A stretch of DNA of 64,000 nucleotides from Sulfurospirillum oryzae (GTDB lineage: Bacteria > Campylobacterota > Campylobacteria > Campylobacterales > Sulfurospirillaceae): the NCBI RefSeq assembly GCF_025770725.1, contig NZ_JANZKZ010000004.1, positions 1 to 64,000 of the forward strand, given 5' to 3'. Position 1 is the stretch's first letter; the number at the start of each line of letters is the position of its first letter. The translations under genes and the position numbers were made by a program. Shown piece by piece: positions 45,016 through 54,842 of this stretch. The notes beneath the pieces were generated by a model. The model saw nothing but the letters and a program-made list of their open reading frames with translations, made no database searches and was not told where the DNA came from.

Positions 45016-45045
45016 CCAATTCATCTTATATTTTCAGGGGCTCAT

Positions 45046-45750
45046 TTGTTTCGCGGTATCGTTGTTTTTCTTTGTACATTTGTGACACTTTTTGGAGCAA
45101 CGCATAGTGTGTGTGTAACGGAAAGATCTGATACACAAAAAGCAAAAGAGGCGATTGAGACGATTCTAATCGCAGAGCCAACCAATACTGAATGCATGCT
45201 TCAACTTGCAAATATTTACCTTAAACTTGGCAAAATTGCTCAAGGTTTTGAACTTTTAGTAGATGCTTATTCGATCGATCCACACAATGTTCAAAATAGT
45301 CGCATCGCAACCGTTCTTCCTTTTGCGCTCAAAGTCTCCAACTTGAAGCTTCAAGCCAGTAAAACCAACGATAAAGAGACATGGAATAAATTAGGCGATG
45401 GTTATTTTGAAATGGGTATTTTTAATGAAGCTTCTGCGATGTATAAAAAAAGCCTTTTAGTGGATGAACTCCAACACATGGTACGCCTTAAACGAGCCCT
45501 CGCACTCCAAAAAAATGCACAAATCTATACCGCCATTGAAGAGGTTCAAATCGTACTTCTCAAAGAACCAACACACCTTTATGCTAATTATTACATGGGA
45601 AAATTCTTAGCGTATGATTTGCGAAATCGCGCGGAAGCAAAAGCTTTTTTTGTGAAAGCCAAAGTCTCTTTAATAGCACAAAAAGATGCGTTTGGTTACC
45701 TCGAATATACCAATTTACTGAGCGATATTACCAAAGAGATCGGAGAATAG
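45046..45750 (+). CDS. Exported TPR-repeat protein
   Basis: This 234-residue protein begins with a hydrophobic signal segment (FRGIVVFLCTFVTLFGATHS). About five helical repeats of TPR type follow (for example LANIYLKLGKIAQGFELLVDAYSIDP and GDGYFEMGIFNEASAMYKKSL, cut here to short parts). TPR proteins serve as protein-binding scaffolds; the partner is unknown. I chose the TTG at 45046 because AGGGG lies five bases upstream and the -10 box at 45010 would lie inside the longer frame starting at 44917. The stop directly abuts the gmhB start. Confidence 0.78.
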   Translation: MFRGIVVFLCTFVTLFGATHSVCVTERSDTQKAKEAIETILIAEPTNTECMLQLANIYLKLGKIAQGFELLVDAYSIDPHNVQNSRIATVLPFALKVSNLKLQASKTNDKETWNKLGDGYFEMGIFNEASAMYKKSLLVDELQHMVRLKRALALQKNAQIYTAIEEVQIVLLKEPTHLYANYYMGKFLAYDLRNRAEAKAFFVKAKVSLIAQKDAFGYLEYTNLLSDITKEIGE

Positions 45751-46260
45751 GTGCAAAAAGCAATTTTCTTAGATCGTGATGGTGTGATCAATGTTGATAA
45801 AGCCTATGTGTCAAAGATCGAAGATTTTGAGTTTTGCGAAGGTGTTTTTGAGGCGTTGAGACATTTCCAATCTTTAGGGTATTTGCTCATTATTGTCACC
45901 AATCAATCCGGTATTGGACGAGGTTACTATAATGAAGAAGATTTCCAACAGTTAATGTCGTGGATGCGCCAAGAACTTTTACATGTAAACATTAAAATCG
46001 ATGCTATCTACCACTGTCCTCACGCGCCTGAGGCAAATTGTGCATGTCGCAAACCCAGAAGCGGTATGTTTCAAGAGGCGATTAAAGAGTTTGGCATTGA
46101 CGTAACTGCTTCGTGGATGATTGGTGATAAAAAAAGTGACATAGAAGCGGCATTTGGTGCGGGTATTGAAAAGACAATTTTCCTTGGCAATGCGCAAAAC
46201 AGTGGGGCTAAATATTGCGTTAATTTTCTTTTGGATACAATAAACCTTATCAAAAAATAG
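45751..46260 (+). CDS. gmhB: D-glycero-beta-D-manno-heptose 1,7-bisphosphate 7-phosphatase
   Basis: This 169-residue HAD-superfamily phosphatase has the nucleophile motif FLDRDGVIN (about 6-14), TNQSGIGRG (about 50-58), the zinc-binding Cys set CPHAPEANCACRKP (about 90-103) and IGDKKSDI (about 127-134). It removes the 7-phosphate in ADP-heptose synthesis. It starts with GTG directly after the TPR gene. It contains one copy of the iterated palindrome. Confidence 0.94.
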   Translation: MQKAIFLDRDGVINVDKAYVSKIEDFEFCEGVFEALRHFQSLGYLLIIVTNQSGIGRGYYNEEDFQQLMSWMRQELLHVNIKIDAIYHCPHAPEANCACRKPRSGMFQEAIKEFGIDVTASWMIGDKKSDIEAAFGAGIEKTIFLGNAQNSGAKYCVNFLLDTINLIKK

Positions 46261-46268
46261 GGTTTACC

Positions 46269-47279
46269 ATGCATTATACCGAAACAAATTTCAATCATAA
46301 AAGTATTTTAATTACCGGTGGAGCGGGGTTTATTGGCAGCAATCTCGCTTTTTACTTTCAAGAAAATTATCCTACATGTAAAGTCGTTGTCTTTGACATT
46401 TTTAGAAGTGAAGCCACCTTTTCCAATGGCAATCTGAAAAGCTTTGGGCATTTTAAAAACCTCCTTGGCTTTAAGGGTGAAGTGATCAGCGGCGACATCA
46501 ATGATGAAGAAGCGCTCAAAAAACTCTCTTCATACCACTTTGACTATATTTTTCATGAGGCCGCGATTTCTGATACAACGGTTTTAGATCAAGGTATTAT
46601 GGTTAAAACCAATGTGAATGCGTTTAAAAATATCTTAGAACTTGCCCAAAAAAGCAATGCTGTTGTGGTGTATGCTTCAAGTGCTGCCACATACGGCGAT
46701 GCTGCTTCTCCGCAACGTGTTGGATATGAACAACCTCAAAACGTCTATGGTTTTAGCAAACTTGCCATGGATCATTTAGCTCGTGAATTTTGTGCTCAAA
46801 ACCCTACCATGAGCGTGATAGGACTGCGTTACTTCAATGTCTATGGACCAAGAGAGTACTTCAAAAATACAACGGCTTCGATGGTTTTACAACTCGGTCT
46901 TCAGATTTTAAGCGGTAAAACACCGCGACTTTTTTACGGCTCTGATAAAATTGTACGTGATTTTATTTACATTGATGATGTCATTCAGGCGAATATTAAA
47001 GCCTCAGTTTCAGGCAAAAGCGGTGTTTACAATGTAGGAACAGGCAAGCCACGAAGTTTTCAAGACATTGCCGACATCTTGCAAAAAGAGTTAGGCACAA
47101 GTTTAGGTACGGCTTATTTTACCAATCCGTACAGTGCCTATCAAATGCACACTGAGGCAGATATTTCTCTTACATGTAAAGCGTTAGGCTATGCGCCAAA
47201 TGTTTCATTGGAAGAGGGCATTAGGGCGTATGTTCCTGAAATTAAACGTATTTTTAAAAGCGAAGTAAAACATGGATAG
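46269..47279 (+). CDS. hldD: ADP-L-glycero-D-manno-heptose 6-epimerase
   Basis: The protein is 336 residues, an extended short-chain dehydrogenase. The NADP-binding GGAGFIGSN is at about 17-25, SSAATYG at about 137-143, and the catalytic YGFSK at about 158-162 (Tyr, Lys). RYFNVYGPRE (about 189-198) is typical of HldD. It inverts C6 of ADP-heptose, the last step before heptosyl transfer. It overlaps hldE by eight bases. It has two palindrome-core copies, both read in the Thr-Cys frame. Confidence 0.95.
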   Translation: MHYTETNFNHKSILITGGAGFIGSNLAFYFQENYPTCKVVVFDIFRSEATFSNGNLKSFGHFKNLLGFKGEVISGDINDEEALKKLSSYHFDYIFHEAAISDTTVLDQGIMVKTNVNAFKNILELAQKSNAVVVYASSAATYGDAASPQRVGYEQPQNVYGFSKLAMDHLAREFCAQNPTMSVIGLRYFNVYGPREYFKNTTASMVLQLGLQILSGKTPRLFYGSDKIVRDFIYIDDVIQANIKASVSGKSGVYNVGTGKPRSFQDIADILQKELGTSLGTAYFTNPYSAYQMHTEADISLTCKALGYAPNVSLEEGIRAYVPEIKRIFKSEVKHG

Positions 47280-48690
47280 ATTAAGAGCGTATCAGCCGTC
47301 CATTTTGGTCATTGGCGATTTGATGTTAGATCACTACTTGTGGGGAAAATGCGAGCGCATTTCGCCTGAAGCTCCTGTGCAGGTCATTGATGTTCAAAGA
47401 GAAAGCACGGTACTTGGCGGGGCTGGCAATGTGGTCAATAACCTTTTAAGTTTGGGTGCAAAAGTCAGTGTTTTAAGCGTTGTGGGCAATGATGAAAACG
47501 GCAAAGAGCTTCTGTGCATGCTTGAGACTTTAGGAGCTGATGCCAAAGGCATTGTCAAGCAAGAAGGTCGAAAAACAAGCAAGAAAAGCCGTGTCATAGC
47601 CTCACATCAGCAAGTGGTACGCTATGACAGCGAATCCAAAGATGACATCACAGAAACTTCAGCAAACGCTCTTTTGGCACAATGCGTTGCGTACATTCCC
47701 AAAGTAGATGTCATTTTACTCTCCGATTATGGCAAAGGGGTTTTAACAACAACCTTTACACGTAACGTGATTGAGTTGGCTAAAAAGTATCAAAAGCCCA
47801 TTTTGGTTGATCCAAAAGGGGATGACTACCGAAAGTACAGTGGAGCAACACTCATTACACCCAATAAAAAAGAGGCGAGTATCGCTACAAAAATAGCCAT
47901 TAAAGACGATGAAAGTCTGCAAAGAGCAGGGAATTTACTCAAAGAGAGTTTGGGGCTTGAGTACGCCATTATTACGCTCTCCGAAGATGGCATGGCGATT
48001 TTTGGTGAGCATTTTCTTAAAATGCCAACCGTTGCACGCGAAGTCTACGATGTCACGGGCGCAGGAGACACGGTTTTAGCAAGCCTTGGTTATGGTCTCT
48101 CGTGTGGTCTTAGTATGCAAGAAGCTGCCTCTTTTGCCAATTCTGCCGCAGCGGTTGTGGTTGGAAAACTTGGCAGTGCTACCGTAACTTTAGATGAAGT
48201 TGATGCGTACGAGCATAGTTTAAGAGCGGCTACAGCGGAGAGTAAAATCAAAACAAAACAAGAGATGTTGCATCTTTTGCAAACCAAAAAAAATCAAAAA
48301 ATTGTCTTTACCAATGGCTGTTTTGACATTTTACATGTAGGGCATGTGAAGTATCTTGAAATAGCCAAAAGTTTTGGCGATATACTTATTGTTGGGCTTA
48401 ATGCCGATGATTCAATTAAGCGTCTTAAAGGTGAAAGTCGCCCCATCAACCCATTGGATGATCGAGCATATATTTTAGCCAGTTTAGAATCGGTCAGCTT
48501 TGTTGTCCCTTTTGAGGAAGATACACCCTTTGAACTTATCTCTGCCATTAAACCCGACATCTTGGTCAAGGGTGCCGATTATGAAGGTAAAGAGGTTGTG
48601 GGAAGTAACATTGCCAAAGAGGTACGTTTAGTTGAGTTTGTAGAGGGCAAAAGTACCACAAAGATCATAGAAAAGGTACAACAAAAATGA
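47272..48690 (+). CDS. hldE: Bifunctional heptose 7-phosphate kinase/heptose 1-phosphate adenylyltransferase
   Basis: The protein is 472 residues. The N-terminal PfkB/ribokinase domain (about 1-315) has [21 protein letters not shown] (about 45-54) and the catalytic DVTGAGDTV (about 260-268). The C-terminal nucleotidyltransferase (about 335-472) has [17 protein letters not shown] with the HxGH motif and [12 protein letters not shown]. It makes ADP-D-glycero-beta-D-manno-heptose. Four-base overlap with gmhA. Confidence 0.96.
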   Translation: MDRLRAYQPSILVIGDLMLDHYLWGKCERISPEAPVQVIDVQRESTVLGGAGNVVNNLLSLGAKVSVLSVVGNDENGKELLCMLETLGADAKGIVKQEGRKTSKKSRVIASHQQVVRYDSESKDDITETSANALLAQCVAYIPKVDVILLSDYGKGVLTTTFTRNVIELAKKYQKPILVDPKGDDYRKYSGATLITPNKKEASIATKIAIKDDESLQRAGNLLKESLGLEYAIITLSEDGMAIFGEHFLKMPTVAREVYDVTGAGDTVLASLGYGLSCGLSMQEAASFANSAAAVVVGKLGSATVTLDEVDAYEHSLRAATAESKIKTKQEMLHLLQTKKNQKIVFTNGCFDILHVGHVKYLEIAKSFGDILIVGLNADDSIKRLKGESRPINPLDDRAYILASLESVSFVVPFEEDTPFELISAIKPDILVKGADYEGKEVVGSNIAKEVRLVEFVEGKSTTKIIEKVQQK

Positions 48691-49259
48691 TGGAAATGAT
48701 AAAGCGTGAGATGCTCTCACATCAATTGGTTATCGCTAAAACAATAGAGAGTTTACAAAGTCATATCTATACGGCATCTATTATTGCAACGGAAGCGCTT
48801 AAAAATGGGCATAAAATCCTTTTGTGTGGTAATGGCGGTAGTGCCGCAGATGCGCAACACATTGCCGCAGAACTCAGTGGTCGTTACAAGAGCGAGAGGC
48901 GAGGGCTTGCAGGGATTGCGTTGACCACTGATACATCGGTTCTTACCGCTGTTGGCAATGACTTTGGATTTGACCGTATTTTTGATCGTCAGGTGGAAGC
49001 TCTTGCGCGTGAAGGAGATGTCTTAATTGGCATATCGACCAGCGGACACAGTAAAAACGTTGTACGCGCACTCAGTCTTGCTCGTAACATGGGATGCAAA
49101 ACAATAGGTCTGAGTGGTCGCGATGGTGGCGTGATGAATGAATTTTGCGATATTAATATTGTCGTTCCCAGTGACGATACGCCTCGGATTCAAGAGATGC
49201 ACATTATGATCGGGCATATTTTGTGTCAAGCGGTTGATGACGCTCTAACAGGGAAATAA
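48687..49259 (+). CDS. gmhA: Sedoheptulose 7-phosphate isomerase
   Basis: This 190-residue SIS-fold protein has [21 protein letters not shown] (given here in shortened form [16 protein letters not shown], about 46-61), [10 protein letters not shown] (about 114-123) and GLSGRDGG. It catalyses the first step of heptose synthesis. The last 56 bases overlap the convergent waaF gene. With gmhB, hldD and hldE it completes the four-enzyme route to ADP-L-glycero-D-manno-heptose. Confidence 0.95.
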   Translation: MMEMIKREMLSHQLVIAKTIESLQSHIYTASIIATEALKNGHKILLCGNGGSAADAQHIAAELSGRYKSERRGLAGIALTTDTSVLTAVGNDFGFDRIFDRQVEALAREGDVLIGISTSGHSKNVVRALSLARNMGCKTIGLSGRDGGVMNEFCDINIVVPSDDTPRIQEMHIMIGHILCQAVDDALTGK

Positions 49260-50163
49260 CTTCTTCTGCTTTCATGCCCCTCATACATTCATGTGTTTTG
49301 ATGGGGCACTCTCTTTTCATGCAAGGCGCACAGATAAGATCGTGTGAAAGAACAGTGCTGTTTGGATTTTGCCAAGGAGATGTCTCTTTATACCGTGTTG
49401 GTCCAAACAGAGCAACCGTTGGGATCTGATATGCAGCAGCCACATGCATTGGTCCACTGTCATTCGTAACAAAGAGACTCAGTCCTGCAATGTTTTGAAT
49501 TAGCTCTTGAATCGTTGTTTTGCCAGCTTTGTTGGTGACATTGGTAATTTTATTTTTTTTGAGCTGCTCTTCAACTTCTTTTGCAATATCCATTTCATTG
49601 GGTCCACCAAAAATGACAATATCATAGCGATCTGCAAAATGAATAGCTACTTTTGCGAACTCTTCAGGATACCACCGCTTGGCGCTTCCGTACGTTGCCC
49701 CTGGATTAATCCCCAGTGTTGGTTTGCCAAAGTGAAAAGGTATTTGGTAAAGTTTTAAAGGAAGAGGCTTTGTCTTTACATGTAAAGATTTAGCTATAAA
49801 TTGGGTATATTTTTCAACTTGATGACCCGTAAACATATTTTTTGTATAGTGAAATTTCTTTTTTGCAGAAATACACCATAACAAGAAAGACGATGTCAAT
49901 GAACTTCTAAAACTAATCGCTTTATCAAAAGTACCCAACGTATGTGCTAGGGTGTAAAGCCAGTAAAACCGAAAGAATGCTTTTTTACTCTCATCTATAA
50001 TGCAACGCGAAACTTTTGGATGACTCTTGAGCGCCTCGGTGGAAACAAATGAGCCAAACAGTGTAATATCTGCATCTGGATAGTGTTCGATGATATTTTC
50101 AATGGCAGGCGTTGTCATGATAGCATCGCCTAGCCATGTGGGAAGTTCAATAAAAAGTCTCAT
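49204..50163 (-). CDS. waaF: LPS heptosyltransferase II
   Basis: This 319-residue GT9 enzyme starts [14 protein letters not shown] and has [20 protein letters not shown] (about 152-171) and [13 protein letters not shown] (about 236-248), with [13 protein letters not shown] after it, all typical of WaaF. It adds the second heptose of the LOS inner core. It is the last gene of the minus-strand LOS block and contains one palindrome copy, unlike the genes upstream of it. Confidence 0.93.
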   Translation of the reverse strand: MRLFIELPTWLGDAIMTTPAIENIIEHYPDADITLFGSFVSTEALKSHPKVSRCIIDESKKAFFRFYWLYTLAHTLGTFDKAISFRSSLTSSFLLWCISAKKKFHYTKNMFTGHQVEKYTQFIAKSLHVKTKPLPLKLYQIPFHFGKPTLGINPGATYGSAKRWYPEEFAKVAIHFADRYDIVIFGGPNEMDIAKEVEEQLKKNKITNVTNKAGKTTIQELIQNIAGLSLFVTNDSGPMHVAAAYQIPTVALFGPTRYKETSPWQNPNSTVLSHDLICAPCMKRECPIKTHECMRGMKAEEVISLLERHQPLDTKYARS

Positions 50164-51020
50164 TTGATGCGTTTGTAGTGTTTTTTACTCAGCTCTAACC
50201 CAAACAAGTTTTCTAACGTGAGCATCATTCGGTGTTTTTTCTCTTTGCTTGTCAAAACATGATTTTTATCTGCTTGAAAAACACCTTTTTCTTTAGGCAA
50301 CCACTCTTGTACAATCTTGGGATGCGTGCCTGTGAATTCTTGGATGATACGACCATCAATGTCTGCATAGTTAATGGTCTTATGCCCTTTGTTCCAGTAT
50401 TGTTGAACTTTTTCACTTTTTAGATTCATCTGAGCTTCGCTTCTTACCCATCCATAATGGTATATTTTTGCGCCACACTCTACTGCTTTAGGGTATCTGC
50501 CTATTTTATTTTTATCTAAAACAAGCCAAAAAAGCCCATCGGGAGCATAGCTACGGATTGAATTTTTGATAATTCTAGGAGCTTTTCGGTACCAAGCAGG
50601 GCTCCACAGATAGCTATTGGCATTGCCATAAAAATGATAGTAATCAAAAACGATCGCTTCAACATCTGCGTCATCTTTATATTTTTTCATACATTCGTAA
50701 ATTTTATCTAAATCATCTTCGTGAACAACTTCATCACCTTCAAGGTAAAAAGCCCAATCGCCTGTGCAATTAAATTGAGCTATCATTTTTTGTTGACCGT
50801 AAACATAACCACGATCTTTCATGTGATTGTTCCATTGAGATTCTATAATTCTTATTTTAGGGCTATCAATCGCTTGGATGATTTTGAGCGTATTGTCTTC
50901 ACTTGCTCCAACATTGACAACAAATTCATCGATAATAGGCAAAATAGATTTAATGGATTCTACAAAAGGGTACCCTAGTATCTCGCCATTTTTGATAAAG
51001 GTAAATGCGCTAACTTTCAT
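50160..51020 (-). CDS. Glycosyltransferase family 2-like protein
   Basis: This 286-residue protein starts KVSAFTFIKNGEILGYPFVESI and has VGASEDNT (about 38-45) and the metal-binding-like EGDEVVHEDDL (about 94-104), a variant of the GT-A DxD region. It is likely an LOS outer-core sugar transferase; donor and acceptor are unknown. I chose the ATG at 51020 since AAGG precedes it; the frame stays open to 51080. Start and stop overlap the neighbours by a few bases. Confidence 0.82.
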   Translation of the reverse strand: MKVSAFTFIKNGEILGYPFVESIKSILPIIDEFVVNVGASEDNTLKIIQAIDSPKIRIIESQWNNHMKDRGYVYGQQKMIAQFNCTGDWAFYLEGDEVVHEDDLDKIYECMKKYKDDADVEAIVFDYYHFYGNANSYLWSPAWYRKAPRIIKNSIRSYAPDGLFWLVLDKNKIGRYPKAVECGAKIYHYGWVRSEAQMNLKSEKVQQYWNKGHKTINYADIDGRIIQEFTGTHPKIVQEWLPKEKGVFQADKNHVLTSKEKKHRMMLTLENLFGLELSKKHYKRIK

Positions 51021-51819
51021 TATGTGACCTTTTGATGTATTTATCGATTCCATTGTTGCACCAAACAAGCTTTTGCTCAATAGTATTTTTTAAAATTGCA
51101 TCATTTTGAGGAAGGCTGGCTCTCGTATTTTCTTTATGATAAAGATGATAGGCAATTGCATTAAAACGTATATCGTGTCTTTTGATGCCACTATGAAGGA
51201 GCCTGAGGGCAAATTCACTATCTTCTCTTCCCCACCCAACAAAGTCCTCATTAAACCCATTAATTGCAAGGCAATCCTCTTTAAAAAAGGCTAAGTTACA
51301 AGTCTTAATACCTTTGAGATGGTTTTTATGTGTTGAAAACAATGAGCTTAAAAACTTCGAATGGAGCGTGTTTTTGCGGTTTTTAATCCCTTGTGAGAAA
51401 AAATTTAAGGCGAGCTTCTTTGCCTGAAATATTTTCTGTGTCATGTGCTTTTCAACTAAAACGCGTGTTCCTTGCGTGAAAAAACCTTTTTGAGCAAAAG
51501 AGAGATGATCTTGAATAAAGTTTTGATGCAAGCAGATGTCCCCATCAATTAAAATAATATACTCACCGTTTGCTTTTGCAATAGCTCTGTTTCTACTCAT
51601 GGAAGCGCGAAACCCAAGATCTTCTTGCCACGAATGGATAATATGCAGAGTAGGATTTTCATGTGCAAATTTTTCGATAACTTTTTTTGTTTTTTCAGAA
51701 CTTCCATCATCGGCTATAATGATTTCATCGGGTAAAAGTGTTTGTGTCGTGCAACTCAGAAGAACCTGTTGCAGTGCTTCTTCCCAGTTGTAGGTTGTAA
51801 TGATAAGGCTACACGTCAT
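51010..51819 (-). CDS. Family 2 glycosyltransferase
   Basis: This 269-residue GT-A enzyme has SLIITTYNWEEAL at the N-terminus, IIIADDGSSEKT (about 33-44), ILIDGDICL (about 90-98, the DxD motif) and FVGWGREDSEFALRL (about 195-209), which resembles the galactosyl/chondroitin-type C-terminal motif. Probable LOS outer-core transferase. Coupled by overlap to both neighbours. Confidence 0.88.
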   Translation of the reverse strand: MTCSLIITTYNWEEALQQVLLSCTTQTLLPDEIIIADDGSSEKTKKVIEKFAHENPTLHIIHSWQEDLGFRASMSRNRAIAKANGEYIILIDGDICLHQNFIQDHLSFAQKGFFTQGTRVLVEKHMTQKIFQAKKLALNFFSQGIKNRKNTLHSKFLSSLFSTHKNHLKGIKTCNLAFFKEDCLAINGFNEDFVGWGREDSEFALRLLHSGIKRHDIRFNAIAYHLYHKENTRASLPQNDAILKNTIEQKLVWCNNGIDKYIKRSHNES

Positions 51820-52559
51820 CGTTTGTTATTCTCATAGAGCTTGATATATTTGTAAAAGGTACCATTGGCATTTGAGATCGAAATGACAAGTCCTTCATAG
51901 CCATTTAAAAATCCTTTTTTTAAAAAATAAAATTTTATAAACGTAAAGAAGGCTCTTACAACAGCTTGCAAAGGAGATGCTCTCTTCTTACCTTTTTTAT
52001 CTTGTGCCCAAAGAGTGGAATATTTCTGCATTTTATCGATTAACTCATCAGCACTTTTAAAAGAGTAGTGTTCCAATTCGTTATTGAGCTTTTTAATTTT
52101 TAAACCATTGTTCAAAAGGCTTTCATGCACTAAATCATCACTGAATTTTGTGCTTTGTTTATGAAAAATACGTTTCACAAAGTCATTATCCCAGCCACAG
52201 CATTGCATTTTTTTGGTGCCGTAAAAATTAGATCTCTTGATCGCATAAATGATGTTTTTGTCAAATTTTATGGATTGTATTTCATTTATTAAGGCAGGTG
52301 TTGCAATTTCATCACTATCTATGGAAAAAATCCAATCATTCTGGGCATACTGAATGGCAAGATTTTTTAAGGGGCCAAAGCCAATAAATTCATGTTTAAC
52401 TATTTTAACATTAGGATATTGCTGTGCAATTTTTAAAGTGTCATCGGTTGAACCATTATCTAAAATGATAATCTCATCAAATGATTGAAGTGCTTCAAGA
52501 CATTTCTTGATATGCTCCTCAGAATTCTTTGTGAGTATCGTAACGCTTATTTTAACCAT
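51816..52559 (-). CDS. Family 2 glycosyltransferase, WaaE/KdtX-like
   Basis: This 247-residue protein starts VKISVTILTKNSEEHIKKCL and has ILDNGSTDDT (about 32-41), FIGFGPLKN (about 57-65) and FSIDSDEIATPAL (about 77-89). The short form with the GFGPLKN segment is typical of beta-1,4-glucosyltransferases of the WaaE/LgtF type, which add glucose to core heptose. It overlaps both neighbours by a few bases. Confidence 0.88.
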   Translation of the reverse strand: MVKISVTILTKNSEEHIKKCLEALQSFDEIIILDNGSTDDTLKIAQQYPNVKIVKHEFIGFGPLKNLAIQYAQNDWIFSIDSDEIATPALINEIQSIKFDKNIIYAIKRSNFYGTKKMQCCGWDNDFVKRIFHKQSTKFSDDLVHESLLNNGLKIKKLNNELEHYSFKSADELIDKMQKYSTLWAQDKKGKKRASPLQAVVRAFFTFIKFYFLKKGFLNGYEGLVISISNANGTFYKYIKLYENNKR

Positions 52560-53626
52560 TTTTGAACTTCTTGAAAAATAATGTTTGGATGGATGATCGC
52601 TAAACAGTCACTTTGTCCATGTTTATCATCACATCCTGCTTTTCCACAAGGAACACAAGGCATATTGGCTTGAAAAATAGTAATAGCTCCGTAGGTATAA
52701 AAAGGTGGAATCCCTATATCATACGTTCCCGTTTGATTATCCCACGGTGCCCACATGGAAGTAAGGGTTGGACCAAAAATAGCAAAGATACGTTTATTCT
52801 GGGCTGCTGCAATATGCATATTGAGTGTATCCATCCCAATATAAGCTTGAGAAAGGTGTGAAAGAGCAATGTACTCATGTAAAGACGTTTGTCCTATAAA
52901 GTTGTAGATATTAGTAAGGTTTGGAAGGCTTTGGGAAATTTCTTCATCAATGGGCGTTTTCCCTCCTGTAACAATGATGGCAATATTTAAACTATTTAAA
53001 AGTTCTAGAAGAGTGTTGCGAATTTTGCTGTTGAGCATTTTGTATTTATATTGAGCAGATGGGTGAAAAATAATGAAATTTTTAATGTTTTTTTTGTGCA
53101 ATAAATTTTCTATATTTTTGACATCTTCTTCTTTGGGAATAGCGGTTATTTCTAATTTAGAGTGGTTAATTTTTAGCAAATCAAGGGGTGTAGTGTTGTT
53201 CGTAATAATATGCTTTGAAGTATCCAAAAAATAGTGTTGCGTTAATAAAAGTTTTTTCCACCATGATTTTTTGGCATCTTTTTCAATAGCAGCAATAGAA
53301 TAGCTCGCTCCAAATGCAGCATATAAAACACTTCGATCACTGGATGTCAAACTAATGGCTAAATCATACTTTTTAAAGATTGATTTTATTAAGAAAAATT
53401 CTTTTTTGAGCCTTTGTATAACTGAGAATTTTCGCCAAGAATATTTATAAAGATGGATAGCATGGATATGCTCCAACGTCTTGGCAATTCCTAGAGTATC
53501 ATCATTAATCAATAAATCAATTTCTGCCTTTTCATAATGGTGATATAAGGCATTTATTAAAGGAGAGCTTAAAAAAACATCTCCATTTGATCTTTGGATA
53601 ACAACTAAGATTTTAGACTTTTTCAC
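52547..53626 (-). CDS. Heptosyltransferase-family (GT9) protein
   Basis: This 359-residue protein opens KILVVIQRSNGDVFLSSPLI and has a mid-protein FHPSAQYKYKML (about 181-192) and the acceptor/donor motif YIGMDTLNMHIAAA (about 250-263), with IFGPTLTSMWAPW. It is a third GT9 enzyme beside waaC and waaF, perhaps WaaQ-like (heptosyltransferase III). I chose the GTG at 53626 because AAGGA lies eight bases upstream, inside the preceding gene; the frame is open to 53665. Confidence 0.87.
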   Translation of the reverse strand: MKKSKILVVIQRSNGDVFLSSPLINALYHHYEKAEIDLLINDDTLGIAKTLEHIHAIHLYKYSWRKFSVIQRLKKEFFLIKSIFKKYDLAISLTSSDRSVLYAAFGASYSIAAIEKDAKKSWWKKLLLTQHYFLDTSKHIITNNTTPLDLLKINHSKLEITAIPKEEDVKNIENLLHKKNIKNFIIFHPSAQYKYKMLNSKIRNTLLELLNSLNIAIIVTGGKTPIDEEISQSLPNLTNIYNFIGQTSLHEYIALSHLSQAYIGMDTLNMHIAAAQNKRIFAIFGPTLTSMWAPWDNQTGTYDIGIPPFYTYGAITIFQANMPCVPCGKAGCDDKHGQSDCLAIIHPNIIFQEVQKWLK

Positions 53627-54842
53627 CGGAAAAGTCCTTGTAAAGAATGGCACTAAAATAAACAAATAATAGTGCTGTATGATGACCTAAAAGGTAGCTA
53701 TCACTGAGCATAATGGTTAAAAATAAAATGGGGAGCGCAAGTCTTAATGGAGAGAGTGAATCATTTGATTTAAAAAATGATTGTATTTGCATATAAAAAA
53801 TTGAAAGCATTAGCATAAGACCTACAATACCCGTTTGTGCTAAGACAAGCAAGTACATATTGTGAGGATTAACTGTAGGAAGGGCATTTGGCGATCTTTT
53901 GGTATTAACTTTTTCATATTCTTTAGGAAAATCACCTGTTCCAGCACCAAAAATAGGGTTTTCTTTGATAATTTGTAAGGTATTTATTGCAAACGTCATT
54001 CGTAGTCCAACACTGGTATTTGGATTTTTATCAATCATCTGAATGTCATTGAGTCCTTCATGAATTCGTGTGTTAAATAAGGTACTTGAAGAGTATGCTA
54101 TAAAAAAAATGGCAGGTAAAACAACAAGGATCAAAAGTATTGATTTTAAAATATTTTTTTTAAAATACAAGATAAAAGCTAAAGATAATATGACAAAAAA
54201 GCCAATTTGTCCGGCCCTACCACCTGTTATAAAAATATTGATGGTCATAGTTGTTAAAAATAATAAAGATATTATTTTAGAAAAGTTGTTTTTATAGTTT
54301 TTGACGAAAAATATAAAGTAAATTAACAAAAAAATACTGAATGCCAAAAATGGATTGTATGAAATATGGCTCATAAAAGGCGTTGGATTTAGCATGGTAG
54401 AACTTTGAAAAGCTGGAATAATTCCAAACCAAATAAGATACGACAATACTTCTGATATGCTTATGGCTGAGAGGAATGCGATAATATAATATTGGATGTG
54501 CTCTTTTTTAACAATAGTAATGAAAATAAGAGGAAGCAACATACGCCATTCTTTACTAACGATATGAAGTCCCCATTTTAAATCTTCACTCCACAATAAT
54601 CCGATAAGATGTATTATGAAAAAGGCTAAAAAAGCATGTGAAATTTTATTGTGCTGGATGATGGTAAATTTTTCTTTGAACTTTCCTTCTCCTAACCATA
54701 GAAGCATGATGCACCCTATAACAGCTGTTCCAATGGAAACGGATAAAGGAAATGTGAATCCTAATAAGATCAAAAGGTAGCTATTGATTGTTGGAATTTT
54801 TGTTTGAAATGATGAAAAATTATGAATCGTCACTTGTAGCAT
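53613..54842 (-). CDS. O-antigen ligase-like membrane protein
   Basis: This 409-residue protein has about eleven hydrophobic helices and a large periplasmic loop (about 240-330). The loop motif IFGAGTGDFPKEYE and the following NPHNMYLLVLAQTGIVG (about 315-331) are typical of the WaaL/Wzy_C family. It probably joins a saccharide to lipid A-core. The ATG at 54842 overlaps the upstream acyltransferase by 13 bases; an in-frame start at 54884 is possible. Confidence 0.85.
   Translation of the reverse strand: MLQVTIHNFSSFQTKIPTINSYLLILLGFTFPLSVSIGTAVIGCIMLLWLGEGKFKEKFTIIQHNKISHAFLAFFIIHLIGLLWSEDLKWGLHIVSKEWRMLLPLIFITIVKKEHIQYYIIAFLSAISISEVLSYLIWFGIIPAFQSSTMLNPTPFMSHISYNPFLAFSIFLLIYFIFFVKNYKNNFSKIISLLFLTTMTINIFITGGRAGQIGFFVILSLAFILYFKKNILKSILLILVVLPAIFFIAYSSSTLFNTRIHEGLNDIQMIDKNPNTSVGLRMTFAINTLQIIKENPIFGAGTGDFPKEYEKVNTKRSPNALPTVNPHNMYLLVLAQTGIVGLMLMLSIFYMQIQSFFKSNDSLSPLRLALPILFLTIMLSDSYLLGHHTALLFVYFSAILYKDFSGEKV

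Noticed and set aside
44917-45045. Extended N-terminus of the TPR protein
   Set aside because: The region contains the promoter of the gene and overlaps the promoter of the cytochrome gene; a TTG start with AGGGG follows and leads straight into a signal peptide.
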